NCBI RefSeq assembly: GCF_030056575.1
Contig: NZ_JASHHX010000006.1
Coordinates: forward strand, 1 to 64,000
Origin: Rhodoblastus sp. 17X3
GTDB lineage: Bacteria > Pseudomonadota > Alphaproteobacteria > Rhizobiales > Beijerinckiaceae
Reading direction: 5' to 3'
Length of the DNA stretch: 64,000 bases
In this document: piece by piece, positions 34,654 to 45,758 of the stretch
How the letters are laid out: every line of letters starts with the position of its first letter
Numbering within the stretch: the stretch's first letter is position 1
Notes under the pieces: generated by a model
What the model saw: the letters and a program-made list of their open reading frames with translations, nothing else
Database searches by the model: none
What the model was told of the DNA's origin: nothing
Position numbers and translations under genes: made by a program

Positions 34654-36810
34654 TCAGGCCTGCTCTTCGGCCGCTTCCGCCTTGGCTTCGGCCTTGGCCT
34701 TGGCTTCGAGATCCTCGCCGGTGGTCTGGTCGACGACGCGCATCGAGAGACGGACCTTGCCGCGATCGTCGAAGCCGAGCAGCTTGACCTTCACCTTGTC
34801 GCCCTCCTTGACAACGTCGGTGGTCTTGGCGACGCGCTGGCTGGACAGCTGCGAGATGTGGACGAGGCCGTCCTTGGCGCCGAAGAAATTCACGAAGGCG
34901 CCGAAATCGGTGGTCTTGACGACCGTGCCTTCGTAAATCTGGCCGACTTCCGGATCGGAAGCGATGGACTTGATCCAGGCGATCGCCGCCTTGATCGAAT
35001 TGCCGTCGGCGGAGGCGATCTTCACCGTGCCGTCGTCGTCGATATTGATCTTGGCGCCGGTCTTTTCCACGATCTCGCGGATGACCTTGCCGCCCGAGCC
35101 GATCACTTCGCGGATCTTGTCGGTCGGGATCTTCATCGTCTCGATGCGCGGCGCGAATTCGCCCAGCTCGGCGCGGGCGCTGGTGAGCGCCTTGGCCATT
35201 TCGTGCAGGATGTGCAGACGACCGCCCTTGGCCTGGCCGAGAGCGACCTTCATGATCTCCTCGGTGATGCCGGCGATCTTGATGTCCATCTGCAGCGAGG
35301 TGACGCCGTGCTCGGTGCCGGCGACCTTGAAGTCCATGTCGCCGAGATGATCCTCGTCACCCAGAATGTCGGAGAGCACCGCGAAGCGCTCGCCTTCCAG
35401 GATCAGGCCCATGGCGATGCCGGCGGTCGGACGCTTCAGCGGAACGCCCGCGTCCATCAGCGCCAGAGAGGCGCCGCAGACAGTCGCCATCGAGGACGAG
35501 CCGTTGGATTCCGTGATCTCCGACACGACGCGGATCGTGTAGGGGAACTCGGCCGCCGTCGGCAGCATCGGATGGACCGCGCGCCAGGCGAGCTTGCCAT
35601 GGCCGATTTCGCGACGGCCGGGCGAACCCATGCGGCCGGTCTCGCCGACGGAATAGGGCGGGAAGTTGTAGTGCAGCAGGAAGTTTTCCTTATAGGTCCC
35701 TTCCAGCGAGTCGATGTACTGCTCGTCTTCTCCGGTGCCCAGCGTCGCCACCACCAGGGCCTGCGTTTCGCCGCGGGTGAAGATGGCCGAGCCATGGGTG
35801 CGGGGCAGGACGCCAACCTGGGCGACGATCGGGCGCACGGTGCTCAGATCGCGGCCGTCGATGCGGATATGGGTGTCCAGAATGTTCCAGCGCACGACCT
35901 TGGCCTGCAGGTCGTGGAACACTTCCGCGACCTTCTGCTTGTCGAATTTCGCCTCGCCGTCCGCCGGGAACAGGGCGGCGGTGACCTTGGCCTTCACGGC
36001 GTCGACGGCGGCGTAGCGCTGCTGCTTGGCGGTGATCTTGTAGGCTTCGCGCAGTTCGGCTTCGGCGATCTCGGCGACGGCCTTTTCAATTTCGCTCTTG
36101 TCGACGAGGACGAGGTCGCGCGGCTCCTTGGCGGCGCGTTCGGCGAGGCGGATAATGGCGTCGATCACCGGCTGGAAGGCGGCGTGGCCGGCCATGACGG
36201 CGGCCAGCATGGTTTCTTCGGAAAGCTCCTTGGCTTCCGATTCCACCATCAGCACGGCGTCGGCGGTGCCGGCGACCACGAGGTCGAGATCGGAGGTCTT
36301 GGCCTCGTCGATCGTCGGGTTCACCTTGATCTCGCCATTGATATAGCCGACGCGGGCGGCGCCGATCGGGCCCATGAAGGGCACGCCGGACAGGGTCAGG
36401 GCGGCGGAAGTGGCGACGAGCGCCAGAATGTCCGGGTCGTTCTCGAGGTCATGGCTCAGCACGGTGACGACGACCTGGGTGTCGTTGCGATAGCCGTCCG
36501 GGAAGAGCGGGCGGATCGGACGGTCGATCAGGCGCGAAATCAGCGTTTCACGTTCGGAGGGACGGCCCTCGCGCTTGAAATAGCCGCCGGGAATGCGGCC
36601 GGCCGCGAAGGCCTTTTCCTGATAGTTCACGGTGAGGGGGAAGAAGTCCTGGCCGGGCTTGGGCGCCTTGGCCGAAACGACGGTGGCCAGCAGGGTGGTT
36701 TCGCCATAGGAGGCGAAGACCGCGCCATCGGCCTGGCGCGCGATGCGGCCGGTCTCCAGCGTCAGCTTGCGCCCGCACCAGTCGATTTCCTCGCGATGAA
36801 TCTCGAACAT
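34654..36810 (-). CDS. pnp: Polynucleotide phosphorylase
   Basis: 3'-to-5' phosphorolytic exoribonuclease of the RNA degradosome. The 718 residues comprise two RNase PH-like domains separated by an alpha-helical domain, a KH domain ([20 protein letters not shown]) and an S1 domain ([20 protein letters not shown]). The catalytic core shows [19 protein letters not shown] and [20 protein letters not shown]. The tail is Glu/Ala/Lys-rich. The ATG at 36810 is chosen, since homology begins [11 protein letters not shown]. It is last in the ribosome-assembly cluster, separated from rpsO by a terminator and a leader hairpin. Confidence 0.98.
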   Translation of the reverse strand: MFEIHREEIDWCGRKLTLETGRIARQADGAVFASYGETTLLATVVSAKAPKPGQDFFPLTVNYQEKAFAAGRIPGGYFKREGRPSERETLISRLIDRPIRPLFPDGYRNDTQVVVTVLSHDLENDPDILALVATSAALTLSGVPFMGPIGAARVGYINGEIKVNPTIDEAKTSDLDLVVAGTADAVLMVESEAKELSEETMLAAVMAGHAAFQPVIDAIIRLAERAAKEPRDLVLVDKSEIEKAVAEIAEAELREAYKITAKQQRYAAVDAVKAKVTAALFPADGEAKFDKQKVAEVFHDLQAKVVRWNILDTHIRIDGRDLSTVRPIVAQVGVLPRTHGSAIFTRGETQALVVATLGTGEDEQYIDSLEGTYKENFLLHYNFPPYSVGETGRMGSPGRREIGHGKLAWRAVHPMLPTAAEFPYTIRVVSEITESNGSSSMATVCGASLALMDAGVPLKRPTAGIAMGLILEGERFAVLSDILGDEDHLGDMDFKVAGTEHGVTSLQMDIKIAGITEEIMKVALGQAKGGRLHILHEMAKALTSARAELGEFAPRIETMKIPTDKIREVIGSGGKVIREIVEKTGAKINIDDDGTVKIASADGNSIKAAIAWIKSIASDPEVGQIYEGTVVKTTDFGAFVNFFGAKDGLVHISQLSSQRVAKTTDVVKEGDKVKVKLLGFDDRGKVRLSMRVVDQTTGEDLEAKAKAEAKAEAAEEQA

Positions 36811-36862
36811 TTTTTTCGTCTTTCGTGGATGGGAGAAGCGCCACACCATGAGCAAGACGGCG

Positions 36863-36885
36863 AGACGTCGCCTTTTGCGGCGTCT
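36863..36885 (-). promoter_or_regulatory. Leader hairpin upstream of pnp
   Basis: 9-bp stem (arms 36863-36871 and 36877-36885, one G-T pair), 5-nt loop, 53 bases before the pnp start. In enterobacteria a leader stem cut by RNase III is the target of PNPase autoregulation; a similar role here is inferred only from position. Confidence 0.4.
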
Positions 36886-36994
36886 GACAATCCTGCCCCG
36901 GGCCCGAACGCTTCGTCCGGTTGGACGGGCGGCCCCTGCCGCCGGCCCCTTTTTTCGCGCGGCTCTTTCCGCGCGACATGGAAACGTAACTCGG

Positions 36995-37023
36995 AAAAAA
37001 CGCGGCCGGACGAACCGGCCGCG
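36995..37023 (-). terminator. Intrinsic terminator after rpsO
   Basis: 9-bp stem (arms 37015-37023 and 37001-37009) with a 5-nt loop, followed on the minus strand by six T (36995-37000). It lies 9 bases after the rpsO stop. Read-through would be needed for rpsO-pnp cotranscription. Confidence 0.88.
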
Positions 37024-37032
37024 CGGAAAAGT

Positions 37033-37302
37033 TTAGCGGCGGATGCCGAGACGCCCGATGAGCGTCTTGTAGCGGGCTTCGTCGCCCTTCTTGACGTAGT
37101 CGAGGAGCTGACGACGCAGCGAGACCAGCTTGAGCAGGCCGCGACGCGAATGGTTGTCCTTCACATGCGACTTGAAATGCTCGGTCAGGTTCGTGATGCG
37201 CTCGGTCAGAATGGCGACCTGCACTTCCGGCGAACCGGTATCGCCCGGCTTGGTGGCGTATTCCGTGATGAGCGCGGCTTTGCGCTCGGCAGTGATCGAC
37301 AT
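37033..37302 (-). CDS. rpsO: 30S ribosomal protein S15
   Basis: Primary 16S rRNA-binding protein, 89 aa as in E. coli. It opens [20 protein letters not shown] and contains [20 protein letters not shown] and [24 protein letters not shown], the conserved helix bundle. It is downstream of truB in the usual truB-rpsO-pnp order, with a 193-base gap that may hold a separate promoter (a TATAAG lies in it on the minus strand). A strong terminator follows. Confidence 0.98.
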   Translation of the reverse strand: MSITAERKAALITEYATKPGDTGSPEVQVAILTERITNLTEHFKSHVKDNHSRRGLLKLVSLRRQLLDYVKKGDEARYKTLIGRLGIRR

Positions 37303-37495
37303 CGAATGTCCTTTCGTTGTTGAAGATCCGCTGCGCGCCGGGCCGCTCCGGGATGTCGTCCAGGGAGGTCAAACGCGAGCGCCGCCGCAAGCGCGAGCCG
37401 GCGGCGAAGTGCGCCTTATACACGAAAATTATGGCGGGGCCAGCCCGAAGGCGTGGAACCTTGGCGCAGGCGGCTTGGAATGGCGGCGGGTTCGC

Positions 37496-38401
37496 TCAAA
37501 ACGGCAGGTTGAACACGCGGTTCGGCACGAACTCGCCGCCCTCGACCAGGCCGGAAGCGATGACGACGCCGCCGCAGACGGCATAGGCCGCGCCTTCCGC
37601 CGGGGCGTCGCGGCCGCGCAGAATGACGGATTGGCCGCGCCGGGCGCGGGCCGCCGCGGTGCGGTCGAGCACGAGGCAGGGCAATTCCGTCAGGCCGGCC
37701 TCGACGCCGAGCAGGTCTTCATGGGCCAGTTCCGGCGCCTCCAGCAATTCGGCCAGCGGCGCGGAGGCTTCCTCGCTGAAGGGGCCGACGCGGGTGCGGC
37801 GCAGCGCGGTCACATGGCCGTAGCAGCCCAGCGCGCGGCCGAGATCGCGAGCGATGGCGCGGACATAGGTGCCCTTGCCGCATTCGGCCTCCAGCACCGC
37901 CTGGTCGCGGTCGGCGGCGACGAGCCGCAGGGCGTGGATGGTGATGGGGCGGGGCGCGAGATCGACCGTCTCGCCGTCGCGGGCGAGGTCATAGGCGCGC
38001 TCGCCATTGATCTTGATCGCCGAAAAGGCCGGCGGGCGCTGCATGATTTCGCCGGTGAAGCTTGGCAGCAGGGCGGCGATGGCGGCGGGGTCGGGGCGCG
38101 CGTCGCTGGTCTGGACCGCATGGCCTTCGGTGTCGTCGGTGTCGGTCTCCACGCCCCATTGCACGGTGAAGCGATAGGCCTTTTCGCCGTCCTGCACGAA
38201 GGGCACGGTCTTGGTCGCCTCGCCGAAGGCGATGGGCAGCACGCCTGAGGCGAGCGGGTCCAGAGTGCCGGCGTGGCCGGCCTTCTTGGCGTTGAACAGG
38301 CGCTTCAGCCGGGAGACGGCCTGGGTCGAGGTCAGCCCGACGGGCTTGTCGAGCACGACCCAGCCATTGACTTCGACGCGGGTGGAGCGCGGCGCGTTCA
38401 C
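37496..38401 (-). CDS. truB: tRNA pseudouridine-55 synthase
   Basis: Makes pseudouridine 55 in the T-loop of all tRNAs. The 301 residues include the catalytic aspartate at 48 in [14 protein letters not shown], the same number as in E. coli. [20 protein letters not shown] and [14 protein letters not shown] are further family motifs, and a PUA-like tail ends the protein. It starts with GTG at 38401, which overlaps the rbfA stop as GTGA, so translation is coupled. Confidence 0.96.
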   Translation of the reverse strand: MNAPRSTRVEVNGWVVLDKPVGLTSTQAVSRLKRLFNAKKAGHAGTLDPLASGVLPIAFGEATKTVPFVQDGEKAYRFTVQWGVETDTDDTEGHAVQTSDARPDPAAIAALLPSFTGEIMQRPPAFSAIKINGERAYDLARDGETVDLAPRPITIHALRLVAADRDQAVLEAECGKGTYVRAIARDLGRALGCYGHVTALRRTRVGPFSEEASAPLAELLEAPELAHEDLLGVEAGLTELPCLVLDRTAAARARRGQSVILRGRDAPAEGAAYAVCGGVVIASGLVEGGEFVPNRVFNLPF

Positions 38402-38853
38402 GGCGCGTCGTCCTCTTTTTTTGCGTCCTCGTCTTGATCGTCTTCCGAGCCGTCCTGCGCGGGGGCGGCGAGATCCTGCGCCACCTTGGCCGTTTGCAGC
38501 AAGGCGTCAATCTTGGCGGCGTTGGCGAAGGACTCGTCCACCCTGAAGCGGATTTCCGGCGCATATTTCAGATTGACCTGATGGGCGACCTCGGTGCGCA
38601 GGAATTTCTTGTGGCGATCGAGGATCGTCACGATCTGGTCCTGCGCCTTGCCGCCGAGCGGCATGACATAGATGGTGGCGAGCTTGAGATCGGGGCTCAT
38701 CTTGACCGTGGGCACGGTGACGACCAGCCCGGCGAGTTCGGGATCGTTGATTTCGCCGCGCGACAGCAATTGCGCCACGGCGTGGCGGATCAGTTCGGCG
38801 ACGCGCAACATGCGCTGGCTCGGCTCGCCGCCCTTTTGATGAATTCTGGACAT
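38398..38853 (-). CDS. rbfA: Ribosome-binding factor A
   Basis: Late-stage 30S assembly factor that binds free 30S subunits. It has 151 aa. The KH-type core shows [37 protein letters not shown] and [20 protein letters not shown]. An acidic C-terminal tail (about 130-151, with DDQDED) extends beyond the E. coli length of 133. The ATG at 38853 follows a GAGG site and is used because homology starts there; the frame remains open upstream through the gap. It lies between infB and truB in the conserved order. Confidence 0.95.
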   Translation of the reverse strand: MSRIHQKGGEPSQRMLRVAELIRHAVAQLLSRGEINDPELAGLVVTVPTVKMSPDLKLATIYVMPLGGKAQDQIVTILDRHKKFLRTEVAHQVNLKYAPEIRFRVDESFANAAKIDALLQTAKVAQDLAAPAQDGSEDDQDEDAKKEDDAP

Positions 38854-38944
38854 TTTTGCCTCGTGAGAGCGCCGCCGCCCTTGTCGCGGCGGAAATTCGC
38901 GCGGGCCGGTCAACGCGATTCCGCCCGGCGCGCAGGGCTGGGCT

Positions 38945-38980
38945 AGGAGCGAACGCGACGCCGAGCTGACGCGACGGGCG
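38945..38980 (+). repeat. Dispersed 36-37 bp intergenic repeat, copy B
   Basis: Begins AGGAGCGAACGCGACGCC and continues GAGCTGACGCGACGGG. It aligns without gaps to copy A (17091-17127), with a few substitutions. It lies in the infB-rbfA gap and abuts a perfect 10-bp hairpin at 38980-39002. Confidence 0.72.
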
Positions 38981-39002
38981 CCGAACCGCCATGCGGTTCG
39001 GC
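38980..39002 (-). terminator. Hairpin just after infB, without T-run
   Basis: Perfect 10-bp stem (arms 38980-38989 and 38993-39002) and a 3-nt loop, 7 bases after the infB stop. There is no T-run on the minus strand, so it is more likely an attenuating or 3'-protecting element than a full terminator. It directly adjoins repeat copy B. Confidence 0.5.
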
Positions 39003-39008
39003 AACAAA

Positions 39009-41744
39009 TCAGAGACTCCGTTTGATCTCTTCGACGCGGTAGCACTCGATGACGTCGCCCTGCCGCATGTCCTGGTAATTCTCGAAGGCCATGCCGCATT
39101 CCTGGCCGGAGGCGACTTCCTTGACCTCGTCCTTGAAGCGCTTGAGGGTCGAGAGCTTGCCCTCGTGCACCACGACATTGTCGCGGATGAGGCGGACGTG
39201 CTGCCCGCGCTCGACGACGCCGTCGGTGACGAGACAACCAGCGACCTTGCCGACCTTGGTGATGGTGAAGACCTCGCGAATCTCGGCGTTGCCGAGCATG
39301 GTCTCGCGCAGGGTCGGCGCGAGCAGGCCGGACATCGCCGCTTTCACATCGTCCACGAGATTGTAGATGATGTTGTAATAGCGGATTTCGATGCCGAGCT
39401 TTTCCGAGGCCTCGCGCGCTTCCTTGTGGGCGCGGACATTGAAGCCGATGACCGCCGCCTTGGACGCTTCGCCGAGCGCGATATCGGATTCGGTGATGCC
39501 GCCGACGCCGGCGTGGACCACGCGCGCCGCGACTTCGTCGGTGCCGAGCTTTTCCAGCGCCGCGCAGATCGCTTCGACCGAGCCCTGCACGTCGCCCTTG
39601 ATGACCAGCGGGAATTCCTTGCGGCCGGCGGTCTTGAGCTGGCTCATCATGTCGGCGAGCGAAGAGCGCGCCGAACCGCCGCGGGCGGCGGCCTGATCGC
39701 GCTTCTGGCGTTCGCGATATTCGGTGATCTCGCGGGCGCGGGCTTCGGACTCGACCACAGCGACGCGGTCGCCGGCTTCCGGCGCGCCGCTGAAGCCGAG
39801 GATTTCCGTCGGGAAGGACGGACCGGCGTGGACGCAGTTGACGCCCTTGTCGTCGATCAGGGCGCGCACGCGGCCCCATTGCGAGCCGGCGACGACGATA
39901 TTGCCGACCGCCAGCGTGCCGCGCTGGACCAGAACGGTCGCGACCGGGCCGCGGCCACGGTCGAGGCGCGCCTCGATGACCGTGCCTTCGGCCGGACGAT
40001 CGGGATCGGCCATGAGGTTGAGCACTTCCGCCTGTAGCGAAATGGCTTCGAGCAACTTGTCGAGATTGGTCTTCTGCTTGGCGGAAACCTCGACTTCCAG
40101 CGTGTCGCCGCCCAGCGATTCGACCTGCACCTCATATTGCAGCAGTTCAGCGCGCACGCGCTCCGGCTTGGCGTCGGGCTTGTCGATCTTGTTGATGGCG
40201 ACGATGAGCGGCACGCCCGCCGCCTTGGCGTGGCTGATGGCCTCGATCGTCTGCGGCATCACACCGTCGTCGGCGGCCACGACCAGCACGACGATGTCGG
40301 TGACCTTGGCGCCGCGGGCGCGCATGGCGGTGAAGGCGGCGTGGCCGGGGGTGTCGATGAATGTGATCTTGCCGCCGAGCGGCGACTGTACCTGATAGGC
40401 GCCGATGTGCTGGGTGATGCCGCCCGCTTCGCCCGAGACCACATTGGCCTGGCGGATGGCGTCGAGCAGCGAGGTCTTGCCGTGGTCGACATGGCCCATG
40501 ATCGTGACGACCGGGGGACGCGAAACGAGATTCTCCTCGGCGTCCGGCGTGTCGAACAGGCCTTCCTCGACGTCGGATTCAGCCACGCGCTTGACGGTAT
40601 GGCCGAGTTCGGAGGCGATCAGCTCGGCGGTGTCGGCGTCGATCACGTCGGTGATCTTGTGCATCTGGCCCTGGCGCATCAGCAGCTTGATGACGTCCAC
40701 GCCGCGTTCCGACATGCGGTTGGCGAGTTCCTGGATCGTGATGGTCTCGGGCAGGACGACTTCGCGCGACAGGCGCTCCTTCTGCTCCACGACGCCCTTG
40801 AGGCGCTGGGTGCGGCGGCGGAAGGCGGCGACGGAGCGCGTGCGCTCCTCGCCGTCGCTGGCGAGGGCGGTGGTGACGGTGAGGCGGCCGCGCGACTTGG
40901 CCTCGGCCCCGCGCGCCGGCTTGACGGCCGGCACGGCGAGCTTGGGCTGGATCGGGGTGCGGCGGAGGCCGAGCGGCGCGGCGCCGCCGGGAGCCGTCGA
41001 AGCGGGCGTCGTCCTGCCTTCGGCGGCGGCCGGGGTCGGCGTGGCCGACGGGGCCGGGGCGGCGGGACGGGGCGCGCTGAAGACGATCTGCTGCGGACGG
41101 CGCGAATTGCCCGACGGGGTCAGGGACAGGCCATGATCGCCCTCGGTCGAGGCGGGAGCGGCGGGCGCGGCGCCCGGGGTGAGACGGCGGCGCGCCTCGT
41201 CCTCAGCGCGGCGCTTGGCTTCCAGATCGCGCTGCAGGCGCGTCTCTTCTTCCTTCTTGCGCGATTCCGCAGCTTCGCGCTCGGCGCGTTCGCGGTTTTC
41301 ACGCTCGGAGCGGGCGCGGGCTTCCGCCTCCTGGCGCTTGCGGTCTTCTTCCTCGCGAACGCGGGAGTCGTTCAGGGCGCGGGCGCGGGCGTCGCGTTCG
41401 TCATCGGTCAGCGTGCGAAGGACGACCCCGGTCTGCGGGCGCGGGGGGATCGGCTTGACCGGCGGGCGCGCCTGGGCGGGCGCGCCCTGCTGGATGGGCG
41501 CGGCAGGGGGCGTCGGCGCCGCGGCGGCCGGCTTCGGCGCGGATGCGGCCGGGGCGACGGGGGCCTTGGGCGCTTCATGGGCGCGACGCTTAACCTTCTC
41601 CACCACGACCGCCTTGGTGCGGCCGTGCGAGAAGCTCTGGCGTACGACTCCCTGCTCGACCGGGCGCTTCAACGACAACGTCTTGGTCGGAGGCACAGTC
41701 AGGGTTTTGTCGCCGGAATTGTTCGAATCGTTCATATCGCTCAT
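39009..41744 (-). CDS. infB: Translation initiation factor IF-2
   Basis: GTPase that brings initiator tRNA to the 30S subunit. It has 911 aa. A long, charged N-terminal extension (about 1-320), rich in Ala/Pro and Arg/Glu, includes a helical [16 protein letters not shown] region. The IF2-N segment ([20 protein letters not shown]) follows, then the G domain with [20 protein letters not shown] and NKIDKP, and the C-terminal fMet-tRNA-binding domains. Its ATG overlaps the ylxR stop by 4 bases (ATGA). Confidence 0.98.
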   Translation of the reverse strand: MSDMNDSNNSGDKTLTVPPTKTLSLKRPVEQGVVRQSFSHGRTKAVVVEKVKRRAHEAPKAPVAPAASAPKPAAAAPTPPAAPIQQGAPAQARPPVKPIPPRPQTGVVLRTLTDDERDARARALNDSRVREEEDRKRQEAEARARSERENRERAEREAAESRKKEEETRLQRDLEAKRRAEDEARRRLTPGAAPAAPASTEGDHGLSLTPSGNSRRPQQIVFSAPRPAAPAPSATPTPAAAEGRTTPASTAPGGAAPLGLRRTPIQPKLAVPAVKPARGAEAKSRGRLTVTTALASDGEERTRSVAAFRRRTQRLKGVVEQKERLSREVVLPETITIQELANRMSERGVDVIKLLMRQGQMHKITDVIDADTAELIASELGHTVKRVAESDVEEGLFDTPDAEENLVSRPPVVTIMGHVDHGKTSLLDAIRQANVVSGEAGGITQHIGAYQVQSPLGGKITFIDTPGHAAFTAMRARGAKVTDIVVLVVAADDGVMPQTIEAISHAKAAGVPLIVAINKIDKPDAKPERVRAELLQYEVQVESLGGDTLEVEVSAKQKTNLDKLLEAISLQAEVLNLMADPDRPAEGTVIEARLDRGRGPVATVLVQRGTLAVGNIVVAGSQWGRVRALIDDKGVNCVHAGPSFPTEILGFSGAPEAGDRVAVVESEARAREITEYRERQKRDQAAARGGSARSSLADMMSQLKTAGRKEFPLVIKGDVQGSVEAICAALEKLGTDEVAARVVHAGVGGITESDIALGEASKAAVIGFNVRAHKEAREASEKLGIEIRYYNIIYNLVDDVKAAMSGLLAPTLRETMLGNAEIREVFTITKVGKVAGCLVTDGVVERGQHVRLIRDNVVVHEGKLSTLKRFKDEVKEVASGQECGMAFENYQDMRQGDVIECYRVEEIKRSL

Positions 41745-42511
41745 GCGTCCCCGGAATCTCGCCCGTTGCTGTCTTGACCGTTCGCGCCGTCGGCTTCGAA
41801 GTCCTGCTCCAAAGCCTCGGCCGCTGTCAAATCTTCGCCCCCGACAGGGGCCGCCGCTTCGCCGTCGCCGCGATATAACGCAAGTCGCCGTGCAGAAGCG
41901 AGAAAAACCTTCGCCGCGGAGCCAAGCCCCAACGCGGCGTGAACCACATTGCCGCGGCCGAGCGCGGAATCGAGCTCGTCCGTGGCAAGGAGATCGATGT
42001 CCGGCGGCATGTGCTCGCCGAAGCGGCGGCGCAGGGCCTGGCGCAGCTTGCGCTTGCCGTCCGGAGCGCCGTCGACAGCGTGAATCAGAGCGGCGATCTT
42101 GCCCGAGGCGATGGCCCCTTCGACCTTGGCGAAGCCGGTGGTCACGAGGCCCGCCTTGTTGGCCAGCGCGAGGCCTTGCGCGGCGTCGCGCCGCATCAGG
42201 GTCTCGATCAGCTCCGGCAGATCGGGCGAAGCATACGCCTTTTCGCGCAAGCCGCGCGAAAAGAGCTGTTTCTTGACGGCCTGGGCGACGAGCGCCTTCG
42301 ACAGGCCGACCCAGACGCCCCGTCCGGGCAATTTGCGTTTGAGATCGGGGACGACAGCCTGATCGGGACCGAGGACGAAGCGGATCAGTTCGTCAGGCGC
42401 GCCGGTCTGGCGCGTGACGATGCAGGTGCGCTCTTCCGGCGCCTCTCCCTTGCGGGGAGCGGCGGCGGGCGCGACCAGATCCTGTTTCGTCTCCAGCGTC
42501 AAAACCAGCAT
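41741..42511 (-). CDS. ylxR: YlxR-family (DUF448) RNA-binding protein fused to an L7Ae-like domain
   Basis: A 256-aa protein between nusA and infB. The N-terminal YlxR/DUF448 domain has [20 protein letters not shown] and [20 protein letters not shown]. The C-terminal half ([19 protein letters not shown] and [18 protein letters not shown]) resembles an L7Ae/L30e-type RNA-binding fold. The tail is acidic. Alphaproteobacteria usually have this two-domain form. The role is unclear, though linkage to nusA/infB suggests rRNA or transcription work. The ATG at 42511 follows AGAAAGGG, 21 bases after nusA. Confidence 0.9.
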   Translation of the reverse strand: MLVLTLETKQDLVAPAAAPRKGEAPEERTCIVTRQTGAPDELIRFVLGPDQAVVPDLKRKLPGRGVWVGLSKALVAQAVKKQLFSRGLREKAYASPDLPELIETLMRRDAAQGLALANKAGLVTTGFAKVEGAIASGKIAALIHAVDGAPDGKRKLRQALRRRFGEHMPPDIDLLATDELDSALGRGNVVHAALGLGSAAKVFLASARRLALYRGDGEAAAPVGGEDLTAAEALEQDFEADGANGQDSNGRDSGDA

Positions 42512-42532
42512 GCCCTTTCTCGCGGCCGCGCA

Positions 42533-44143
42533 TCACGCGGACTCGCCGTCCTGTTCCGTTTCAGCGGCCTCTTCTTCCGCCGGGGCGGCGAGATCGGCCT
42601 CGTCGACCCAGCCCATCTTGACGCGGGCGCGCATGACGATGGCCTCGGCCTCGTCGCGGCTCACGTCGAGACCGTCGAGAAAGCCCTCGGTTCGCACGTT
42701 TTCGCCATTGCGCTTCTCGGTCCAGCCCACCAGGTCGTCGGTGGCGCAGCCGGCGAGATCCTCGATCGTCTTGACGTCATTCTCGCCGAACTTCACCAGC
42801 ATGGCGGTGGTGACGCCTTCGATCTCGCGCAATTCGTCGGACACGCCGAGTTCGATGCGGCGGGCGTCCTGCTCCGCCTCGACGCGGGCGAGATAGTCGC
42901 GGGCGCGGTTCTGGATTTCCTCGGCGGTGTCGGCGTCAAAGCCTTCGATCGCCGCGACTTCCGAGGAATCGACATAAGCGAGTTCGTCGACGCTGCGGAA
43001 GCCCTCGGAGGCCAGCAGCTGGCCGACGACTTCGTCGACGTCGAGCGCCTGCATGAAGGACTGGGTGCGCTCGACGAATTCCTTCTGGCGGCGCTCCGAT
43101 TCCTCGGCCTCGGTCAGGATGTCGATATCCCAGCCGGTGAGCTGCGAGGCGAGGCGCACGTTCTGGCCGCGGCGGCCGATGGCCAGCGACAGCTGGTCGT
43201 CCGGCACGACGACCTCGATGCGCGAGCTGTCCTCGTCCAGCACCACCTTGACGACTTCCGCCGGCTGCAGCGCATTGACGATGAAGGTCGCGGCGTCGGC
43301 CGACCAGGGGATGATGTCGATCTTCTCGCCCTGCAATTCATTGACGACCGCCTGGACGCGCGAGCCGCGCATGCCGACGCAGGCGCCGACCGGATCGATC
43401 GAGGAATCGCGCGAGGTCACGGCGATCTTGGCGCGCGAGCCGGGATCGCGGGCGACCGAGCGCACCTCGATCACGCCGTCGTAGATTTCCGGCACTTCCT
43501 GCTGGAACAGCTTGGCCATGAACTGCGGATGGGTGCGCGACAGGAAGATCTGCGGCCCGCGCTGCTCGCGGCGCACGTCATAGACATAGGCGCGCACGCG
43601 GTCGCCGGGGCGGAACAATTCGCGCGGGATCATTTCGTCGCGGCGGATGATCGCCTCGGAGCGGCCGAGATCGACGATGACATTGCCATATTCGACGCGC
43701 TTGACCACGCCATTGATGATGTCGCCGATGCGGTCCTTGAATTCCTCATACTGGCGGTCGCGCTCGGCCTCGCGCACCTTCTGCACGATGACCTGCTTGG
43801 CCGACTGCGCGGCGATGCGGCCGAATTCGATCGGCGGCAGGGTTTCGGCGATCCAGTCGCCGACCTGCGCGGCCGGATTGCGCTTGCGGGCGTCGGCGAG
43901 CAGGATCTGGGTGGCCTCGTTCTCGATCTGGTCGACGACCAGCATCAGGCGCGAATAGCGCACTTCGCCGGTGCGCGGATTGATCTCCGCGCGGACCTCG
44001 GTTTCCTGGCCATAGCGGGAGCGCGCCGCCTTCTGCATCGCGTCTTCCATGGACGCGAGCACGATCGAACGGTCGATCGACTTGTCGCGCGCGACGGCGT
44101 CGGCGATCTGCAAAAGTTCAAGCCGGTTGGCGCTGACGGCCAT
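42533..44143 (-). CDS. nusA: Transcription termination/antitermination factor NusA
   Basis: Binds RNA polymerase and nascent RNA to control pausing, termination and rRNA antitermination. The 536 residues comprise an N-terminal polymerase-binding domain (1-125), an S1 domain (about 133-200), two KH domains ([20 protein letters not shown] and [18 protein letters not shown]) and helix-hairpin-helix repeats of the C-terminal acidic region. An acidic Glu-rich tail ends the protein. It follows rimP by 59 bases in the same operon. Confidence 0.97.
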   Translation of the reverse strand: MAVSANRLELLQIADAVARDKSIDRSIVLASMEDAMQKAARSRYGQETEVRAEINPRTGEVRYSRLMLVVDQIENEATQILLADARKRNPAAQVGDWIAETLPPIEFGRIAAQSAKQVIVQKVREAERDRQYEEFKDRIGDIINGVVKRVEYGNVIVDLGRSEAIIRRDEMIPRELFRPGDRVRAYVYDVRREQRGPQIFLSRTHPQFMAKLFQQEVPEIYDGVIEVRSVARDPGSRAKIAVTSRDSSIDPVGACVGMRGSRVQAVVNELQGEKIDIIPWSADAATFIVNALQPAEVVKVVLDEDSSRIEVVVPDDQLSLAIGRRGQNVRLASQLTGWDIDILTEAEESERRQKEFVERTQSFMQALDVDEVVGQLLASEGFRSVDELAYVDSSEVAAIEGFDADTAEEIQNRARDYLARVEAEQDARRIELGVSDELREIEGVTTAMLVKFGENDVKTIEDLAGCATDDLVGWTEKRNGENVRTEGFLDGLDVSRDEAEAIVMRARVKMGWVDEADLAAPAEEEAAETEQDGESA

Positions 44144-44202
44144 GGGTGCTCTCCTGATAAGTCGTTATTTGCCTGACGGGCGGCGCAGGGCGCCGCCGGC
44201 CT

Positions 44203-45024
44203 TTATTTTCCTTGCGGACGGCGGACTGAAGGGTTCTTGCCGCCGCCGCCTTTTTTGAATTGCGCCCGTACGCCAGCAGGCAGGACGGGTTTCGATTTCG
44301 TGCTCGCGCCGAAGCCTTTTTTGCGCGGCGCCGCTGCGGTTTCCTGCGGCGCGGCGCCCTCCAGGCCGTCCTCGCCCTCGGATCCGCGATCGCCCTGGGC
44401 CAAGGCCTTGGCGGCGCGCAGGGATTCACGGATCAGCGCCTCGGTGAGCACCAGCTTGGCCTCGTCGAGGTCGCGCAGGGCCAGTTTCGGCAGCTTTTCC
44501 TCGTCGGGGCCGGCGTCGGGCCTCTCGATGGTCAGGACGCAATCCCACCCCTCGCCCTCGACGGCGCGGATCGGCCCGCGAAAACGCTTGCGGCCGCTCG
44601 CATGGGCGTGGGCCAGCTCGATGCGGGCTTCCTTGCCGAGCGCGCGGCGGAAATCCGAGGCGCGCACCAGCGGGCGGTCGAGGCCCGGCGAGGAAATTTC
44701 CAGCCGATAGGCCTGCTTGATCGGATCTTCGACGTCGATGACCGGCGACAAGGCGTCGTGGATCTCTTCGCAATCGTCAATGGTCAGCGTGCCGTCGGGC
44801 CGCTCCGCCATGATCTGGACGGTGGTTCCCTGTCCCGACATGACCTTCACGCGCACCAGGCGGTAGCCCATCGAATTCAGCACTCGCTCGCTCAGCGCGG
44901 CGATCCGCGCGGCGACGCCGGTCTCTTCGACGAAGCGCGGCTCATCAAGCGGCGCATCCACGGTCTGGAGCGGCGCGTCGGGTTCCTGCGCGATTTGGGC
45001 GCCTGAGTCCTGCGTTCGGTTCAA
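44203..45024 (-). CDS. rimP: Ribosome maturation factor RimP, with basic C-terminal extension
   Basis: 30S assembly factor. The N-terminal and middle domains show [40 protein letters not shown] and [20 protein letters not shown]. At 273 aa it is far longer than E. coli RimP (about 150). The extra C-terminal stretch (about 205-273) is Gly/Lys/Arg-rich with [18 protein letters not shown] at the end, probably disordered and RNA-binding. It is the first gene of the rimP-nusA-ylxR-infB-rbfA-truB cluster, with a good promoter upstream. Confidence 0.93.
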   Translation of the reverse strand: MNRTQDSGAQIAQEPDAPLQTVDAPLDEPRFVEETGVAARIAALSERVLNSMGYRLVRVKVMSGQGTTVQIMAERPDGTLTIDDCEEIHDALSPVIDVEDPIKQAYRLEISSPGLDRPLVRASDFRRALGKEARIELAHAHASGRKRFRGPIRAVEGEGWDCVLTIERPDAGPDEEKLPKLALRDLDEAKLVLTEALIRESLRAAKALAQGDRGSEGEDGLEGAAPQETAAAPRKKGFGASTKSKPVLPAGVRAQFKKGGGGKNPSVRRPQGK

Positions 45025-45156
45025 ATGGTTCTTCCGAATGGGTCCGGCAAGTCGGAAATAACAAACAAGCCGGATAAAACAAAAAAGAGCGGGTCCCGCC
45101 TGGGCCCCACTCCCGCGCGGCCCTCACAGGCCATGACGAAGATGCTGACTGATCGC

Positions 45157-45185
45157 TATATAGTCCAAAGGCCGCCTTGGCGCAA
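45157..45185 (-). promoter_or_regulatory. Sigma70-like promoter for the rimP-nusA-infB operon
   Basis: On the minus strand, TTGCGC (45185-45180), a 17-bp spacer and TATATA (45162-45157). It lies 133 bases upstream of rimP and just past the end of the neighbouring oxidase-like gene. Confidence 0.65.
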
Positions 45186-45200
45186 GGCCGCGCGAGAACC

Positions 45201-45749
45201 TCAATCGTCGAGCAGGCCTGTGGGCAAGCCGTCGAAGCTCAGCGCGTTCTTCTCCCGCCAATAGGCGCTTATGCCGTCCTCGCCCTTCTTTTCCGCCCAT
45301 TTGACCAGGGTGTCGCGCTGGCCGGCGAACTCCATCAAGGGCACGCCGAAGCCGCAAGATGTGATGATGTCCTCGACGGCGACATCGACGATCTGCCTCG
45401 CGCCCGGCAGATCGGCGAAATGGCCTGCCAATTCGTCAAAGCCGGGGCGGCCGGCGCCGACGGTCCTGCCTTTTCCGTAAAGCCGCAGAAGATTCGGCGC
45501 GCCGGTAAAGGCGCAGAACATCAAGGTGATGCGGTCGTTGAGACGCAGATGCGCGGCGGTCTCGTTGCCGCTGCCGGTCAGGTTGAGAAAGGCGACGCGG
45601 CGCGGGCCGATCACCGCGAAGGTTCCGTCGAGCCCCTTGGGGCTGAGATTGACCCGGCCCCCCGGCCCGGCTGTGGCGACGAAAAAAATCTTTTGGGCGT
45701 CGATGAAATCTTTCAGATTCGCGTCGATCTCGTCATGCCTCTTGGCCAT
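45201..45749 (-). CDS. Pyridoxamine 5'-phosphate oxidase-like (FMN-binding split barrel) protein
   Basis: A 182-aa protein of the PNPOx-like superfamily. It shows FFVATAGPGGRVNLSPKG at about 22-39, typical of the flavin-binding start, then RRVAFLNLTGSGNETAAHL, and GRPGFDELAGHF. The tail carries an unusual YWREKNALSFDGLPTGLLDD. Related proteins bind FMN, F420 or heme, and the real cofactor and substrate cannot be read here. True PdxH is longer and has extra motifs, so that name is not given. It is 9 bases downstream of the MmcQ-like gene, as a likely two-gene operon. Confidence 0.82.
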   Translation of the reverse strand: MAKRHDEIDANLKDFIDAQKIFFVATAGPGGRVNLSPKGLDGTFAVIGPRRVAFLNLTGSGNETAAHLRLNDRITLMFCAFTGAPNLLRLYGKGRTVGAGRPGFDELAGHFADLPGARQIVDVAVEDIITSCGFGVPLMEFAGQRDTLVKWAEKKGEDGISAYWREKNALSFDGLPTGLLDD

Positions 45750-45758
45750 TTGTCGTTC

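Noticed and set aside
34858-37323. 821-aa plus-strand open frame opposite pnp and rpsO
   Set aside because: Antisense shadow rich in Gly/Asp/Arg. It runs across the rpsO terminator and both genes.
41939-44176. 745-aa plus-strand open frame opposite nusA and ylxR
   Set aside because: Composition is that of a reverse complement of acidic codons; no recognisable domain.
45201-45749. pdxH annotation
   Set aside because: Only the split-barrel fold is supported; PdxH-specific substrate motifs were not seen.
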